From: Eutypa lata
Lineage: Eukaryota; Ascomycota; Sordariomycetes; Xylariales; Diatrypaceae
Assembly (NCBI GenBank): GCA_022661535.1
Contig: JAKULF010000009.1
Span: forward strand, 2,542,001-2,606,000
Reading direction: 5' to 3'
DNA: 64,000 nt
The notes under the pieces are model-generated. The model had not been told where the DNA came from and ran no database searches. It was given only the letters and a program-made list of their open reading frames with translations. The position numbers and the translations under genes were made by a program. Below, piece after piece: positions 31,534 to 42,461 of this stretch (position 1 is the stretch's first letter; every line of letters starts with the position of its first letter).

Positions 31534-32487
31534 TTACTCTGCCTGGGCCTTGAAGAAATCGCCATATTTGGCGGCACACAGTGGATGAATGCGGGGAGGA
31601 GAGTTGTGAAGTTCGCTGGTAGCATGATCTGGATCAGTCTTCGTCTTTCGACATGTAGGCACCGGCTTTTCCCACGAGAAAACGAGATCGTCGTCATCAG
31701 AGTCTATGCCAATAGCCGTCCATCCATCACTGTCTCCCTGGTCATCCTCGTCGTCCTCGTCATTGCTGAACTCGCCATCTAGGGGTGGCGGTTGAAAGAG
31801 GGGTCTCTTTCGGTCAGCGCATAGAACCTGGATCTCATCTGTAGTTGTTGCGTGATCATGCGGGGTAGGTCGCGATGCGTTTCCAGATCTGATTCCATCC
31901 AATCTCCTGTGCCCAGCATCCATTGCGGTGGATTTTGCACCAGACGTAGCCACCTGAACAGCTCGGAAACTCATGCTGGCGATTGGACTCTTCGAGTCAC
32001 GCTGAGAAGCCATGGAATTCGCAGTAGAAAACGAGCAATCAGAAGAGTTAAACTCGGAGATTTCATCCTAGTCTTAGTTAGAATAATTGTCCACTTTGAA
32101 GAGTCTGTATCTATAGGAACTGTGACTTACGCTCTGGATTGAATCTACTGGTGAAACGTGCTTGAAAAGACAAGAGGTGGCATTGACGTCATACTCTACC
32201 TTGAAGTCCTCGGTGTAATCGATTGGGCAAATCTCTTCGTCGTGGATCATAGTGAAGCCCTCATCCTCTGACAGATCTGGATTCAAGACACGGTCGAGGT
32301 CACGATCGCACTGCTCGGATGGTGTAGATAGCGGTGAATCGCAGCCTCGAAGACCAGGTGGAATGCAATTATCTGGTGTTTTCGACCCTTTCAGGCCTCC
32401 AATCACTCCCCGGATGTACTTGATACCGGCTTGCTTTCGTGAAGCCATCATGGGCATGGCGAAGGTAAGACCTAATTGAGAGGACAT
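31534..32487 (-). CDS. Acidic protein of unknown function, paralog A of a local pair (296 aa)
   Basis: No family recognised. Exons 32487-32131 and 32067-31534 join in phase 0 (AGC|GAT; donor GTAAGT, branch CTAAC, acceptor TAG). Three blocks are shared with the gene at 33947-34705. Block 1 is CDSPLSTPSEQ, then LDRVLNPDLSEDEGF and MIHDEEICPIDY. Block 2 is RKRPLFQPPPLDGE, running into EDDEDDQGDSDGWTAI. Block 3 is the C-terminal IHPLCAAKYGDFF. Comparison of the N-termini (MASRKQAGIKYIRG here, MAGSRFFQGAINAIK there) suggests the true start may be the in-frame ATG at 32448. Ser/Thr-rich centre, strongly acidic, no signal peptide or membrane helix, so probably an intracellular, largely disordered protein. 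Long pyrimidine-rich leader upstream. Confidence 0.72.
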
Positions 32488-33946
32488 CTTCTTTTGATGT
32501 AGCAGAAGAGTCAGGAAGAGATGGGATGAAAGAAGAGATATCCGCAGTAAAGATAGGAGTACTTTCAGATATTTAGAGGAGGGAGGGAAGAATATTTACT
32601 GTTGTGAAGAGAGAGGATTGTTGTGATGTAGATGGAAAGAGAAAATTTCTTCTGGCAGGAAAGCAGAAGGTTGTTGTAAAAAGAGTGGAAGACGACCCAG
32701 AAGTGTGGAAGAGATAAAAATAGAAGAAGCCACTTATGTGAAGACAAGCTTGCTTTGGTTGTGTCTTTGGTTGTGTCAATGTGAGAGAGGGTGGATGTTT
32801 TGTGCAGTTAGGGACGAAACTTTTGCGAGGTGTTGTAATCACGAAAGTAATTGCTTTTCGTAGATCACATAAATATCTACAGACAGAAGTCTGATTTAAA
32901 ATTAAAATAACGGCTGAAGTCTACACAGCTCGATTGTATCATAAATGCTAGTAATGAAATGCCGGGCGGTCAGTAGACACATAGCTAGAAGCGTGTGAAG
33001 GGGTCAAAATAAACTCGGTGATTAAGGCAGATTGCACATACAGGTATAAAAGCCATAAATTAGAAGACCGTCAAATCACAATACTTTGTTACGATATCCC
33101 ATTCGCTATTCATGTAAATTTGTCCCATGCTTCGTCTAGTATCGTGAGTAACTTTATAAAACCCTCTGGATACGTGATACGAGACCTTGAGAAGAGTGAT
33201 GTGTGCCACCGTGGGATTAGGATTAGATATTTTTATATATACGTAGGCGAGCAGCTTCCAAGCGTCACATAATTAGAAGTTGGCTAGGAAGCTTTCTCTT
33301 AGTTAAGGGGATGCACGGACACATATAGATACTATTTTCAGGCAGTCGAGGTAAGTTAGGGATGGTATACAGCAACGAGTATGATTTATTCTCTGTAAAT
33401 CCTACTCTACTCAGTGTAGGCTTGATGTCTATATAAGACAATCTTCAGAAACAAGTTTCCCTTTTCCACCTGATTGCAATTATAGGGAACTCCCTAGAGA
33501 TAGGAGTCCCTAACTGCAATCACATACAAAGCATATACGATAATAAACCCAGCTTCTGCATACAGAAACTCCCTATGGTCCCCATACATCCAGACTTCCG
33601 TATACGCCAACCAGCAGCATGTTTTATTGACTTAGCGAGGATACATCTGGGACATAACCCTTAACCCCTCTCCTCTTCAGTAGTCACAATACCCCGCCTA
33701 GCACTACAACAGTAGCCCCGCTTAAGAAATCCAAGCATCAGGAGGCCAAAATAACCATTCTCAGGGGTACAGTCCGTATAAAATTTGCACACTGTATGAT
33801 AATTGTTAGCGTGGAGTTAACTCTGATAGTAGAATATATGCACTTACACAGGTATAAGCTCTGATGGACCCATGCATAAACCAATATCATTACTATAGCC
33901 ATCAAAGATGCTCTTCGTGATATGCGGTCCCACTTTATTGCCCCTT
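32488..33946. other. Spacer between the two paralogous genes
   Basis: The first ~370 bases are, on the minus strand, a pyrimidine-rich leader for paralog A. The rest is AT-rich, with no gene or third copy of the paralog found by its motifs. Confidence 0.5.
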
Positions 33947-34705
33947 TCAATAAGCCTTTATGGTGGTGGTGTGGCCCGGCTGATCCTCGAAGAAATATCC
34001 GTACTTTGCAGCACAGAGAGGGTGAAGTTGGGGCCGGCAAGATTGGATCTCCTCTCTAGTAGATTCTAGAGTAAGCTCTGGCGTCTGACACCTGGCCACG
34101 GCCTCATCATCCGACTCATCACTGAGCTCCATATCAATGATGGTCCAGTCGTCGCCTTCATCCTGCTCTACCTCATCGTCGCTGCTCTCGTCATCATGAG
34201 GAGGAGGCTGGAAAAAGGGCCTCTTTGGAGTGATGGGAGAAGCCTGGTTGTCGTTCCTAGGTATCTGTTGATTGAAAATAGTGTGCTTCTCGGCATTCTC
34301 TGCCTTGATTCTATCATCCGTAGTCCCTTCACCCCCTTGTAGAGGACGAATAGACTCTGTAACAGCCCTCTTAGCACTACGGAGTCCTTTGCTCAACACC
34401 TCTGTGGCGCGGCGCTTGGGTGTCCAAGCCAAGAATGAACGCCGGGAAGGCGAGGTCTTCTCCTCTATTTCGTACTCATAGGCGCAGTCAATAGGACAGA
34501 CCTCATCGTCGTCAATCGTGCTAAAGTCCTTGTCGTCTTCCCGTGAATCGAAGTTGAAAATGCGGTCGAAATTCGGGCCAAACTGGTCGGACAGAGGGCT
34601 TGGGGGTGTCCCACAGCACTGCAGGGCGGGTTGTCTGTAGCCCTCATGTGCCTTTGGCGCTTTGATGGCATTGATAGCACCTTGGAAGAATCGAGATCCC
34701 GCCAT
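33947..34705 (-). CDS. Acidic protein of unknown function, paralog B of a local pair (252 aa)
   Basis: Single-exon partner of the gene at 31534-32487, same strand, 1.5 kb apart. Corresponding blocks: PPSPLSDQFGPNFDRIFNFD, DDDEVCPIDCAYEYEIE, PKRPFFQPPPHDDESSDDE, DEGDDWTIIDMELSDESDD, and LHPLCAAKYGYFFEDQPG near the end. Between them is a region found only here, with basic helix-like sequence (TPKRRATEVLSKGLRSAKRA). It lacks the intron of paralog A and has 13 extra C-terminal residues. The short motifs are far better kept than the rest, which points to selection on them, probably as binding motifs in a disordered acidic protein; that is inference. I do not know an outside homologue. Start at MAGSRFFQG. 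Confidence 0.72.
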   Translation of the reverse strand: MAGSRFFQGAINAIKAPKAHEGYRQPALQCCGTPPSPLSDQFGPNFDRIFNFDSREDDKDFSTIDDDEVCPIDCAYEYEIEEKTSPSRRSFLAWTPKRRATEVLSKGLRSAKRAVTESIRPLQGGEGTTDDRIKAENAEKHTIFNQQIPRNDNQASPITPKRPFFQPPPHDDESSDDEVEQDEGDDWTIIDMELSDESDDEAVARCQTPELTLESTREEIQSCRPQLHPLCAAKYGYFFEDQPGHTTTIKAY

Positions 34706-36835
34706 ATTTACTGATGCGGACTTAGATGAAGAGGTGAAGGTGAATTGGGATGAGATGGTGATGCTACAGTAGAGGTAGCAGATGAAGGATGTGTAGAAAG
34801 TAGGGAAGAAGTTGTTATAGCTATGATAGAACGTATTCTGATATCTTTAGGTCGCAGTAGAGAGAGCGCTGAAGAAAGATTGATTGATGATGTTTCTGTG
34901 AGAAAAGAATGATGTTGTATGTGTAGAGAAATTCTTCTGGTTGATTTAAGAAGAAGAAGTAGTAGTGGTGGTAGTGACCACAGTAGAAGATCTTTAGGTT
35001 GATTTAGGTTCAACACAGGCACAGGCAACAAGAAAGTATTCCTGCTGGCAGAAATGATGATGCAGCGAGGAAGAAAGTTGTTATAACAGAAGTTTTCTGA
35101 TTCCTTTGGGGAAAGGTAATATGAAGATGTGCTTGTTGTGATAAAAGTACTTCTGATTGATTTGTGTAACAGAAGAGAGAGATGTATGTAAAAGTGTGGT
35201 CAGAAAAGATGTTTCTGTGAGGAAGAAAGTTGTTGTAGCAGTACTGAAAGTATTGACGGTTAGTAGCTAGTGGAAAGTGTACAGGATTGATTGAGATATG
35301 AAGAAAAGCTAATGCTTCTAGGTATGAAGTAATTACATCCATCTGTACGGAGAAGGGAGGAAAACAGGTTTAGGTATACTTAGTGCGTTATGGTCATGTG
35401 AAGATCAGAAGGCAAGTTGGGGAGTATGTAGGATAGGTTGCAGGTTAGGGTACAAACCTGAGAGTATAAACTTACAATCAGTCTATCTATTATCTTTCAC
35501 CCCATTATGCAGCCCACGGGCCTATCTGATTATTCATCTTCAGGTTTGGCATCGGTAAACCAGCTTGAATAATCTAGAAGTAGCAATATACCCGCCTAGG
35601 AGTATAGTATTGACCTAACTGCCCTTAACATTGTCCAGACAATAGGTAGCGAAGTCTACCCAAAGAAAAGAAGTAATCTAGAAAAACCAGTGCCATTTCA
35701 ACACTCTATGATGATTAAGCAGATATTTATATCGAGAGAACTTGATATAGTATAATAGGAGAGTTTATTGATCGTAATTCGCCTGTTGTAGCATTCATGA
35801 CAACCTGAGGCATTAATAGAGCTATCTATATCGCTCGAGATTCGACATAACGTGATTGCTATTAGATAATCATTTGTTATTATGACTTCGTAATATATAT
35901 TGCTTCGGTGGTTGAGCATAAGTGCATTCATTTTCTGTTTATGATTAAAAGTTCCATATTCCACTCTCCCCTGAAATCCGAATCAAAAAGTGTGCATTGG
36001 CAAGATGAGAACATTGTCTCCATTGGCACTGCACAACTACTATAGCTAGTCATCTATCAAGGCTTATCTGCATTCAATATTTTAATCAGTTCATTCTACC
36101 TTAGCCTTACGCACTATGTTGTAAATTGCCGCTTAACTTGAGCTGCTCAAAAGTCGTCACCACGAGAGTTGCAAGCCTGGGTAAAATACGCCAACAACAT
36201 TGGAAGCTTAGGGGTGCTGGTTAGCTAGATACTTAACTCTTACAGCCGAATGCCTGATATGGCTTCTTGGAAATATTAAATATAAATGGTCAATCTACCA
36301 ATTAGTCTTCAACCCTGCAAGGATAGTTAAAGGGATCGCTGAAGCTTTGCCTCCTCCCTCTAATCAGCTTGGCTGGAAGTAAAAGAAAGGGCACGTTTGT
36401 GAATTGAATTATAGTATCCGATATCATCTCCATGAATAATTAGATAAAAGTGCTATCCAATCGCCGACCCGACCTTTCCCAGGGGTCCTTGGCGCGGCGG
36501 CTCCGTAGCCGAATGAAGCCGTTATATAAGTGTGAAAAGTGGACACGGAAGCCGAAGCTGAGCACGTCAACTCCCGAAGCCGATCATCGGGACGTGAGTC
36601 TATAGAGTGGAGAATCATCCATTGGTTACACCATCAGCGTTTTGCGCATGTTAGTCACGCCGAGAGAGTTGGGCCTATAATATCAAAAGCTATGTATCAT
36701 AGATACCCTGGGCCTTCATCACGTATATAGATCTCCAGTGAAACCAAGTTGTCTTGGTCTTCACTGGACTTAACTAGTTCCAAGCAATTGTAATGTATTG
36801 GGGAATATCGAGAATATCGAGAATTTCTACATAAA
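34706..36835. other. Intergenic: repeat-bearing leader of paralog B, then ferroportin promoter
   Basis: 34706-35342 is, on the minus strand, a long CT-rich leader with internal repeats (listed separately). 35700-36420 is AT-rich and without a gene. The segment before 36836 serves as the ferroportin promoter; no GATA-type iron-regulator site pattern strong enough to report was noticed. Confidence 0.5.
34804..35241. repeat. Dispersed short repeats in the paralog B leader
   Basis: GATGTTTCTGTGAG occurs at 34889-34902 and 35208-35221. GGAAGAA(A)GTTGTT occurs at 34804, 35069 and 35221, followed each time by TATA or GTAG. Similar GAAGGTTGTTGTA lies in the paralog A leader near 32668. Suggests local duplication within these leaders. 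Confidence 0.55.
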
Positions 36836-38845
36836 ATGGTCGAAGACGACGAGTACGAACTCAGGTCCGAGTCTCCAAATGACGACATCACCGAGCACAT
36901 TATCCCGGCAGACCTTTCGCGGTCGCAGGCGTGGAATCTGTATGTTAGCCATGCGTTCTCTACGTGGAACGCGCGTGGTTATGAGTTCGCAGCTGTATGG
37001 ATAGACAGACAATGACCCCAAAAGCCAGCATATCAAATCAGATCCAATCGAGACTGACAGCAGGCAGATCCTCTTCACAGCAGGGGCGTATCCAGATACA
37101 CTTGTGGCGGCGGCGACACGGTTCGATTTCCTCCCCGCCTCCCACAGGTGTTTTGTTTCCTACCTACCTAGTGACTAACTAACAACGGGCTCAAACAATA
37201 AAAAGCATGATAATAATCTACTTCGCCATGATCGTATTCTCCAGCTCCATCGGGCGATGGGTAGATCGGTCCCCCAACCGGCTCCGCACCCTCCTCTCGA
37301 CCATCGTCTGCAACCGGGGCTCCGTCCTTGTCGGCTCGGTCTTCTGGCTGCTCATCCTGAGCCAGGAAGACCTAGTCGGCGCCGACGGGGCCTTGAGCTT
37401 GCCCTCGAACGGCGTCATAAAGGGCATCGGGTTCGCTCTCGCCGTGAGCTGCGGCATCGTCGAGCGGCTGAGCGCGTCGGGGAACCTCATCTCCATGGAG
37501 CGGGACTGGGTCGTCGCGGTCGCGGCGCCGAGCGGCAGCGGTCGGCCCTACGACCTGACGCATCTGAACGCGGTGATGCGGAGGATCGACCTAGTCTGCA
37601 AGCTGTTTGCGCCTATCGTGATATCGGTCATCATCTCGGCCCGGGACTCGGTGCGTGTGGGTGTGCTCTTCACCGGGTTGACGAGCCTCGTCAGTCTTCC
37701 GATTGAGACTATTTCCGCTAGACGAGTCTGGAAGAGTAGCCTAAGTTTGCAGGCACCTAAACCGGTCCCGCCGGAACCTCAACATACCACTACCCCACAA
37801 ATGCAGCAACGATCGGGGTCGTTCGTGACGGGAGTCCGCCAGTACTTCAAGGGCTTCGAGATGTACTTTGGCACCTCCGTCTGGATCCCTTCTGTGGCGC
37901 TTGCGCTTCTGCATTTCAACATGTTGACCTGGCGGGCAACGTTCATCACATCCCTGATCAATGTCGGCTACTCGCTCAACGCCATCACGATAGCCAGAAC
38001 TGTTGGCTCGGTGTTCGAGATCTCCAGTACGCTCGTCACGCCCTATGGTATAGTTTACCTCGGCAAGGCTCAGCAGCGTCAACACGGATCCCCTTTAGCC
38101 GAAGAAGAAGAAGAAGAAGAAGAAGACGAAGCAGGAGTAGGTCTCATCGGAGGGAATAAAGACGACGACGACGACGACGAAAACTTGGACGCGCAGACCA
38201 TAGTTGGCCTCACGCGCTTCGGGCTCTGGGGTTTCACTTGGCAGCTGATTAACATGGTACGTTTCTTTCTTACAATCACCCGGTCGAAGGAGTGCTTTTG
38301 CTTTCCACACACCTCTTCACCAGCGAAAAACGCAACCAACTAACCAACCAACCAACCAGATCCCCGTCGTCCTCGCCGTATGGGCGATCTACCCACACCC
38401 ACACCCACACCCACACCCAGACTCAGAATCGTCGTCACCAGCAGCCCCTCCACCCACGCCATCACGGGCCTGGAGCCTAGCGCTCTTCGCCTTCCTCGCG
38501 TTCTCGCGGTTCGGGGTGTGGATCTTCGACCTGACGACGCAGCAGCTGACGCAGACGCTGGTGCCGGCCCACGAGCGGTCCACGTTCGCGGGCGTCGAGA
38601 ACTCCGTCGTCAGCGTGTTCGAGCTGCTGGGGGCCGGCGCCGCCGTCGCCCTCCCGCGCACGGCGCAGTTCGCGCACCTCGCGCTCGCGAGCTTCGCGGC
38701 CGTCGCCGGGGCCTGGGCTATGTATGCGGCGTGGGTGCGGCGGCGGCGCGGGCACCTGGTTCATTTTCGTTGGGGGAGGAATATGACGATGATGACGAAG
38801 ACGATGATGATGATGATGATGCCTCGTCGGGGGAGAGTGTCGTGA
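36836..38845 (+). CDS. Ferroportin-like iron exporter (SLC40 family)
   Basis: Multi-pass iron efflux carrier, at the plasma or vacuolar membrane. Exons 36836-36994, 37068-37147, 37206-38256 and 38360-38845 encode 591 residues, close to the family length. Diagnostic segments: WNLYVSHAFSTWNARGYEFA, then AGAYPDTLVAAA (helix 1-2), IVFSSSIGRWVDRSPNRLRT, and SASGNLISMERDWVV. Also seen are MRRIDLVCKLFAPIVISVII and, in the last exon, FSRFGVWIFDLTTQQLTQ...ERSTFAGVENSVVS, the best-kept ferroportin block. Two insertions are unusual. A Glu/Asp loop (residues ~352-385, eight consecutive Glu, then six Asp) and a loop with four His-Pro repeats (~442-450), at the start of the last exon, could bind metal. The predicted tail (NMTMMTKTMMMMMM) looks wrong-framed; a neighbouring frame gives an acidic tail. 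See finding. Confidence 0.9.
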
Positions 38846-39719
38846 AAGAGCTGGTGATCTCTTCGCTAGATTAAATTGGGAATTCGATCTGGATATCCCA
38901 ATGGGTCTCTAGTATCAACTGTCTGTACTATTTAAGCTACCTAGACATCGTCAACGAACTTGGGAAACCTCGTTGAAGCATTCCTATGGTTGTTACTAAA
39001 CATGGCTCAATCAATAATGAGCATCTCGTGAAAACGTATTCACAATCACCTCATATGCAAGGGTTGGAAAAGCGTCAGAAGTTTGATCTAGACCAAGTTG
39101 GCATTCTTTCTTCTTTATTCTAGTAACGACCGCTATCGACTGACCTGACCCCAAGTTAACCTTTCTACCTGACTTGAACCCAACTCCCTCCATATACCAT
39201 TTACCCGTGTCTGCTCCAGCTATACGTTTGTGTGTGTGTGTGTGCATATTCTCTTTTCAAGCGTGTGGCATCCGCAAGTTTCCTGCTCGCCTCAGACATA
39301 CGTACATACGTGATGATAGTGATGTCTTCATTAAAATATCCATTACGTATCCTCATAGTCAGTCGTGAAAAACAAAAAAATGAGAGTAAAAAAGCCCCCC
39401 AGAAGAAAAAAAGAAGTAGATCCTCTAGATTCATAGAGAATGTGAGAAGAAAAAAGTTTGCCTCGTGCACGTGCCTAAAAGGTCGGCGCGCACACGCACC
39501 TTGGCCAAAAAAAAAAAGAAGTTTGCCTTCTGCGATCTTGCGATTGCTGCTGATGATGCCCCATGAACTGTTGTAGTGAATTGACAGGTCCATCTACGAT
39601 GAACTGAGCTACCGTAAAGGGGGGGGGGATGTGTGCTGGGTGATCACCCCCCTGTCTTCTCTCTACTAAGTTTTTAGAGAACTAGCTGCTGAAGAGACAT
39701 TTCTCATCTTTCTCTTTAT
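38846..39719. other. Intergenic, no gene seen
   Basis: Convergent 3' flanks of the ferroportin and the small Ser-rich gene. Contains a GT run (39228-39243), an A-run near 39508-39520 and a 10-base G run (39619-39628). Confidence 0.5.
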
Positions 39720-39998
39720 TTAAAAAGAACCCATACGTTCCTCCATACCTCCCCAGTAGACGATAGGCCGAGGCTCGAGCAGGCCCAGCTCGGGCCCCTG
39801 GCTCCTCTGCTCCTCCTCAAAGTCCGCAATCGAAGGTTGCCGGACTAGCACGAAATTGATGGTGCTCGCGGGTGATGATGAAGCGCTGGCGAATGAATCG
39901 CGCGAGTGCGTCGACTGCGATGAAGCAGAAGACGAGCGACGGAATGACGACCGCAGGCTGTTCCGCGAGAAGCGGTGGCGGATGGTTTGGAAGCGCAT
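39720..39998 (-). CDS. Small Ser-rich protein of unknown function (92 aa)
   Basis: Not recognised as a named family. The N-terminus is Arg/Ser-rich (MRFQTIRHRFSRNSLRSSFR), followed by a Ser-rich stretch (RRSSSASSQSTHSRDSFA). The C-terminal half is more ordered-looking, with INFVLVRQPSIADFEEEQRS and EPRPIVYWGGMEERMGSF. The RPxVYWGxxEERM tail looks like a conserved peptide of small fungal proteins, but I cannot name it. Single exon; GC-rich and third-position biased compared with the flanks, which supports coding. The basic, amphipathic N-terminus could be a mitochondrial targeting peptide. No neighbour suggests a role. Confidence 0.62.
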   Translation of the reverse strand: MRFQTIRHRFSRNSLRSSFRRSSSASSQSTHSRDSFASASSSPASTINFVLVRQPSIADFEEEQRSQGPELGLLEPRPIVYWGGMEERMGSF

Positions 39999-42461
39999 CT
40001 TGACTGATTTTTTTAAGGGTAGAAATGGAGAAAAAAGATCCGAGGTTTATGACAATAGATCGTATGTAGTCTGTTCTTTAAGGTTGGTTGTGTTGAGGGA
40101 TTGTTGAAACCAGATGGTATTGGGGGATTTTTTATTATAGCACCTGGCGAGGGGAATAAAAGGTAGGCACAGCCTTGAGTCGGAAAGGTTTCAGACTAGA
40201 AGCGAAGGACGAGTGTCAAAATTATGCCTTGGGGGGAAAAAGATAGAACGATCTATTCCAGAGATCAGAAAGAATGGAAAAGACCAAAAAAGCCAAGGTG
40301 GGAAGAGGAGCGGGGGGATAGTCCCTGAGTGATCACGTCGAGAAGACTTCGAGTTGGACTCTCTCAAAGGGTCTAAAGGAAGATAAAAACGATGGCAAGT
40401 CACGAAGTCCTGTCCCAGCTCTTAAGTATGATGAAGTCCCTGAAGAGATACTGCGATCAATAATTGGGCTCGGAAACATAGGCTGGTATGAAACAGGAAT
40501 GCTATGGGTCGATATCCAGATACATAGTAGTTCGTTGAGAGTGGAGCCGGAGGGAACAGGGGTCTATGACAGCTAGGCTTAAATGGCTTGGATGGGATCT
40601 CCGTCCTAGGGGTAGAGAGCAGGCCCGAGTTCATGCTTCTGTTACGCATTGCCATCTTCAAGGTGGACGCTTTGGCAATGATGCGCAAATTCAATACAGC
40701 CATGTCCAAAACGGGATGATCAGCTGCTGCACGATCCAACGTCAGGAGAGGATTTGCCAAGTCTGGCTCATGTACAATATATGTAGAAGAGCACAACAGG
40801 TGGCGATGAGACAGGATATTGTTGCGAAAAGAGAATGACGTGAAAAGAGGCAAGCCACTATTACTAGTCTAGTAGAAGAGGCGAAGCTGTTTTGGCACGT
40901 AGAATGGATATAATGAAACAAGGCTTTTCTGTCACCTCCTACGTAGCTAGGTAGTTTAATGTATGAACGTACATACGGATTTGTGTGATACCGGCCATGT
41001 AGCAAGGGTAATCTCAACTGGGTTACACGGTAGCTGTAGCCTGTATGAGTAAACAAAACGAGACAAGCCCGTAGTTACAAGAGATTTGCTGCGCAACTTT
41101 TTTTCTTCTCGCTGTGTCACAGGTTCGTGATGGCTCGTTTTGAGGTCATGTCGAAACAAGGGAGGAGAGCCGAGAAGGGAAAAGGGACTTTGCACTTGTG
41201 TCTGATCGGCGACTGGGATCAGGGGCTGTGGAGACATCTATTATATGCAGGTACGATGCGGCTTGTTTCATCATGACATAAGCACTATTTACCCGAGATA
41301 GCCTGTCAGTCTTTGCTTGAATATGTACTGGATATTTATTAGTATTGAAGAGAGAAAAAGATCTCGTTACAAATTCCGTGGAGAGAGTTGATGAGGTTAG
41401 ATGAGTGTCTAATACCTTCAATGTTGTTGTTTGTGCTACTGAAGGGCTATCGTGCCCCACCAAACACAGGACACCGGTTAGCTTCATAAGTAACTACGTA
41501 CATACGGCGCACTCAGGCTTGGCATCATTTGAATATATACCCCCCTTCGTCTATAATACCATTCGTGATCAGGAGGGTAGCAACGCATCGTGATTCTTCA
41601 CGAATTCCATAGTTTCCGCCGCTGCGACCTGTCTCAAGACCTAGTAACCCCTGTGGGAATCCAAGTAGATCGAGTCGCACGAAATGCTACTCATACATAC
41701 ATACTTACATACCTATCGTCTATGTGCGTAGTTGATACTGCTAGTGTAAGTGAGCAGCTGTATAGTTATGTATATTTGCTCATATGTACTCGCGATGTGT
41801 CTAAAATTAGCAAACACCTTGATATTGCTACAGAAGGTGGTTCTAATAGATGCAAGTGATGATGACAATGATGGGGACGAAATGTGCGGTACTGCATTCG
41901 CTCTATTCAGACCTGCTGAACATCAATCGATTTCGACGCGATGCGCACGACTAATAATCGACATACATTAACATGGTTCCCAGTCTATATACAAATGCAT
42001 TGTCTATGCAGGGTGCCTACTCCAGATCAACCCGTCCGTCTATGCACTTTGAACTATCTCTCCGCTTTCGAATCTTCCCCGTGACAATCAGCAGTAGGCT
42101 ATGTAGGTGCTTAGGGAGACGAATATAACATAGTGGTAATGGCAAACCAACGAGCGATGTCGTTGGTGTCTCTATTCCTCCGAAAAATGCAACCAATAAA
42201 ACCCATGTCATGGAAAAATTACTGTCAACCCTAGTGAAAAAAATCTTATTGTTCCATAATGAGCGCCATCTAAGTCTCAAAACGCCATGCTCATTCAAAT
42301 CATTCCACCTCATTAGACTCTAACGCTTAGCCTAAAGGCGTTAGAACTCATTTTCTTGGTACGGAAACGCATACACTTTTACTGTATCGTCTTCCAAGTC
42401 GCGTTATACTGTTTTATACTGATACAGATTTTGTATTGCCATGATTGGGTGTGTTGTTGTG
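39999..42461. other. 2.5 kb intergenic region, no gene seen
   Basis: Upstream of the small Ser-rich gene and downstream of cch1. Open frames of up to ~140 codons here lack family motifs and codon bias, so none is called. TACCTA/TAGGTA motifs near 40936-40953. Confidence 0.5.

Noticed and set aside
37257..38085. 149- and 114-codon frames overlapping ferroportin
   Set aside because: Out-of-frame shadows of a gene confirmed by family motifs.
40422..42313. Several frames of 90-140 codons between the small Ser-rich gene and cch1
   Set aside because: No family motif or consistent frame; cannot be joined by convincing splice sites.
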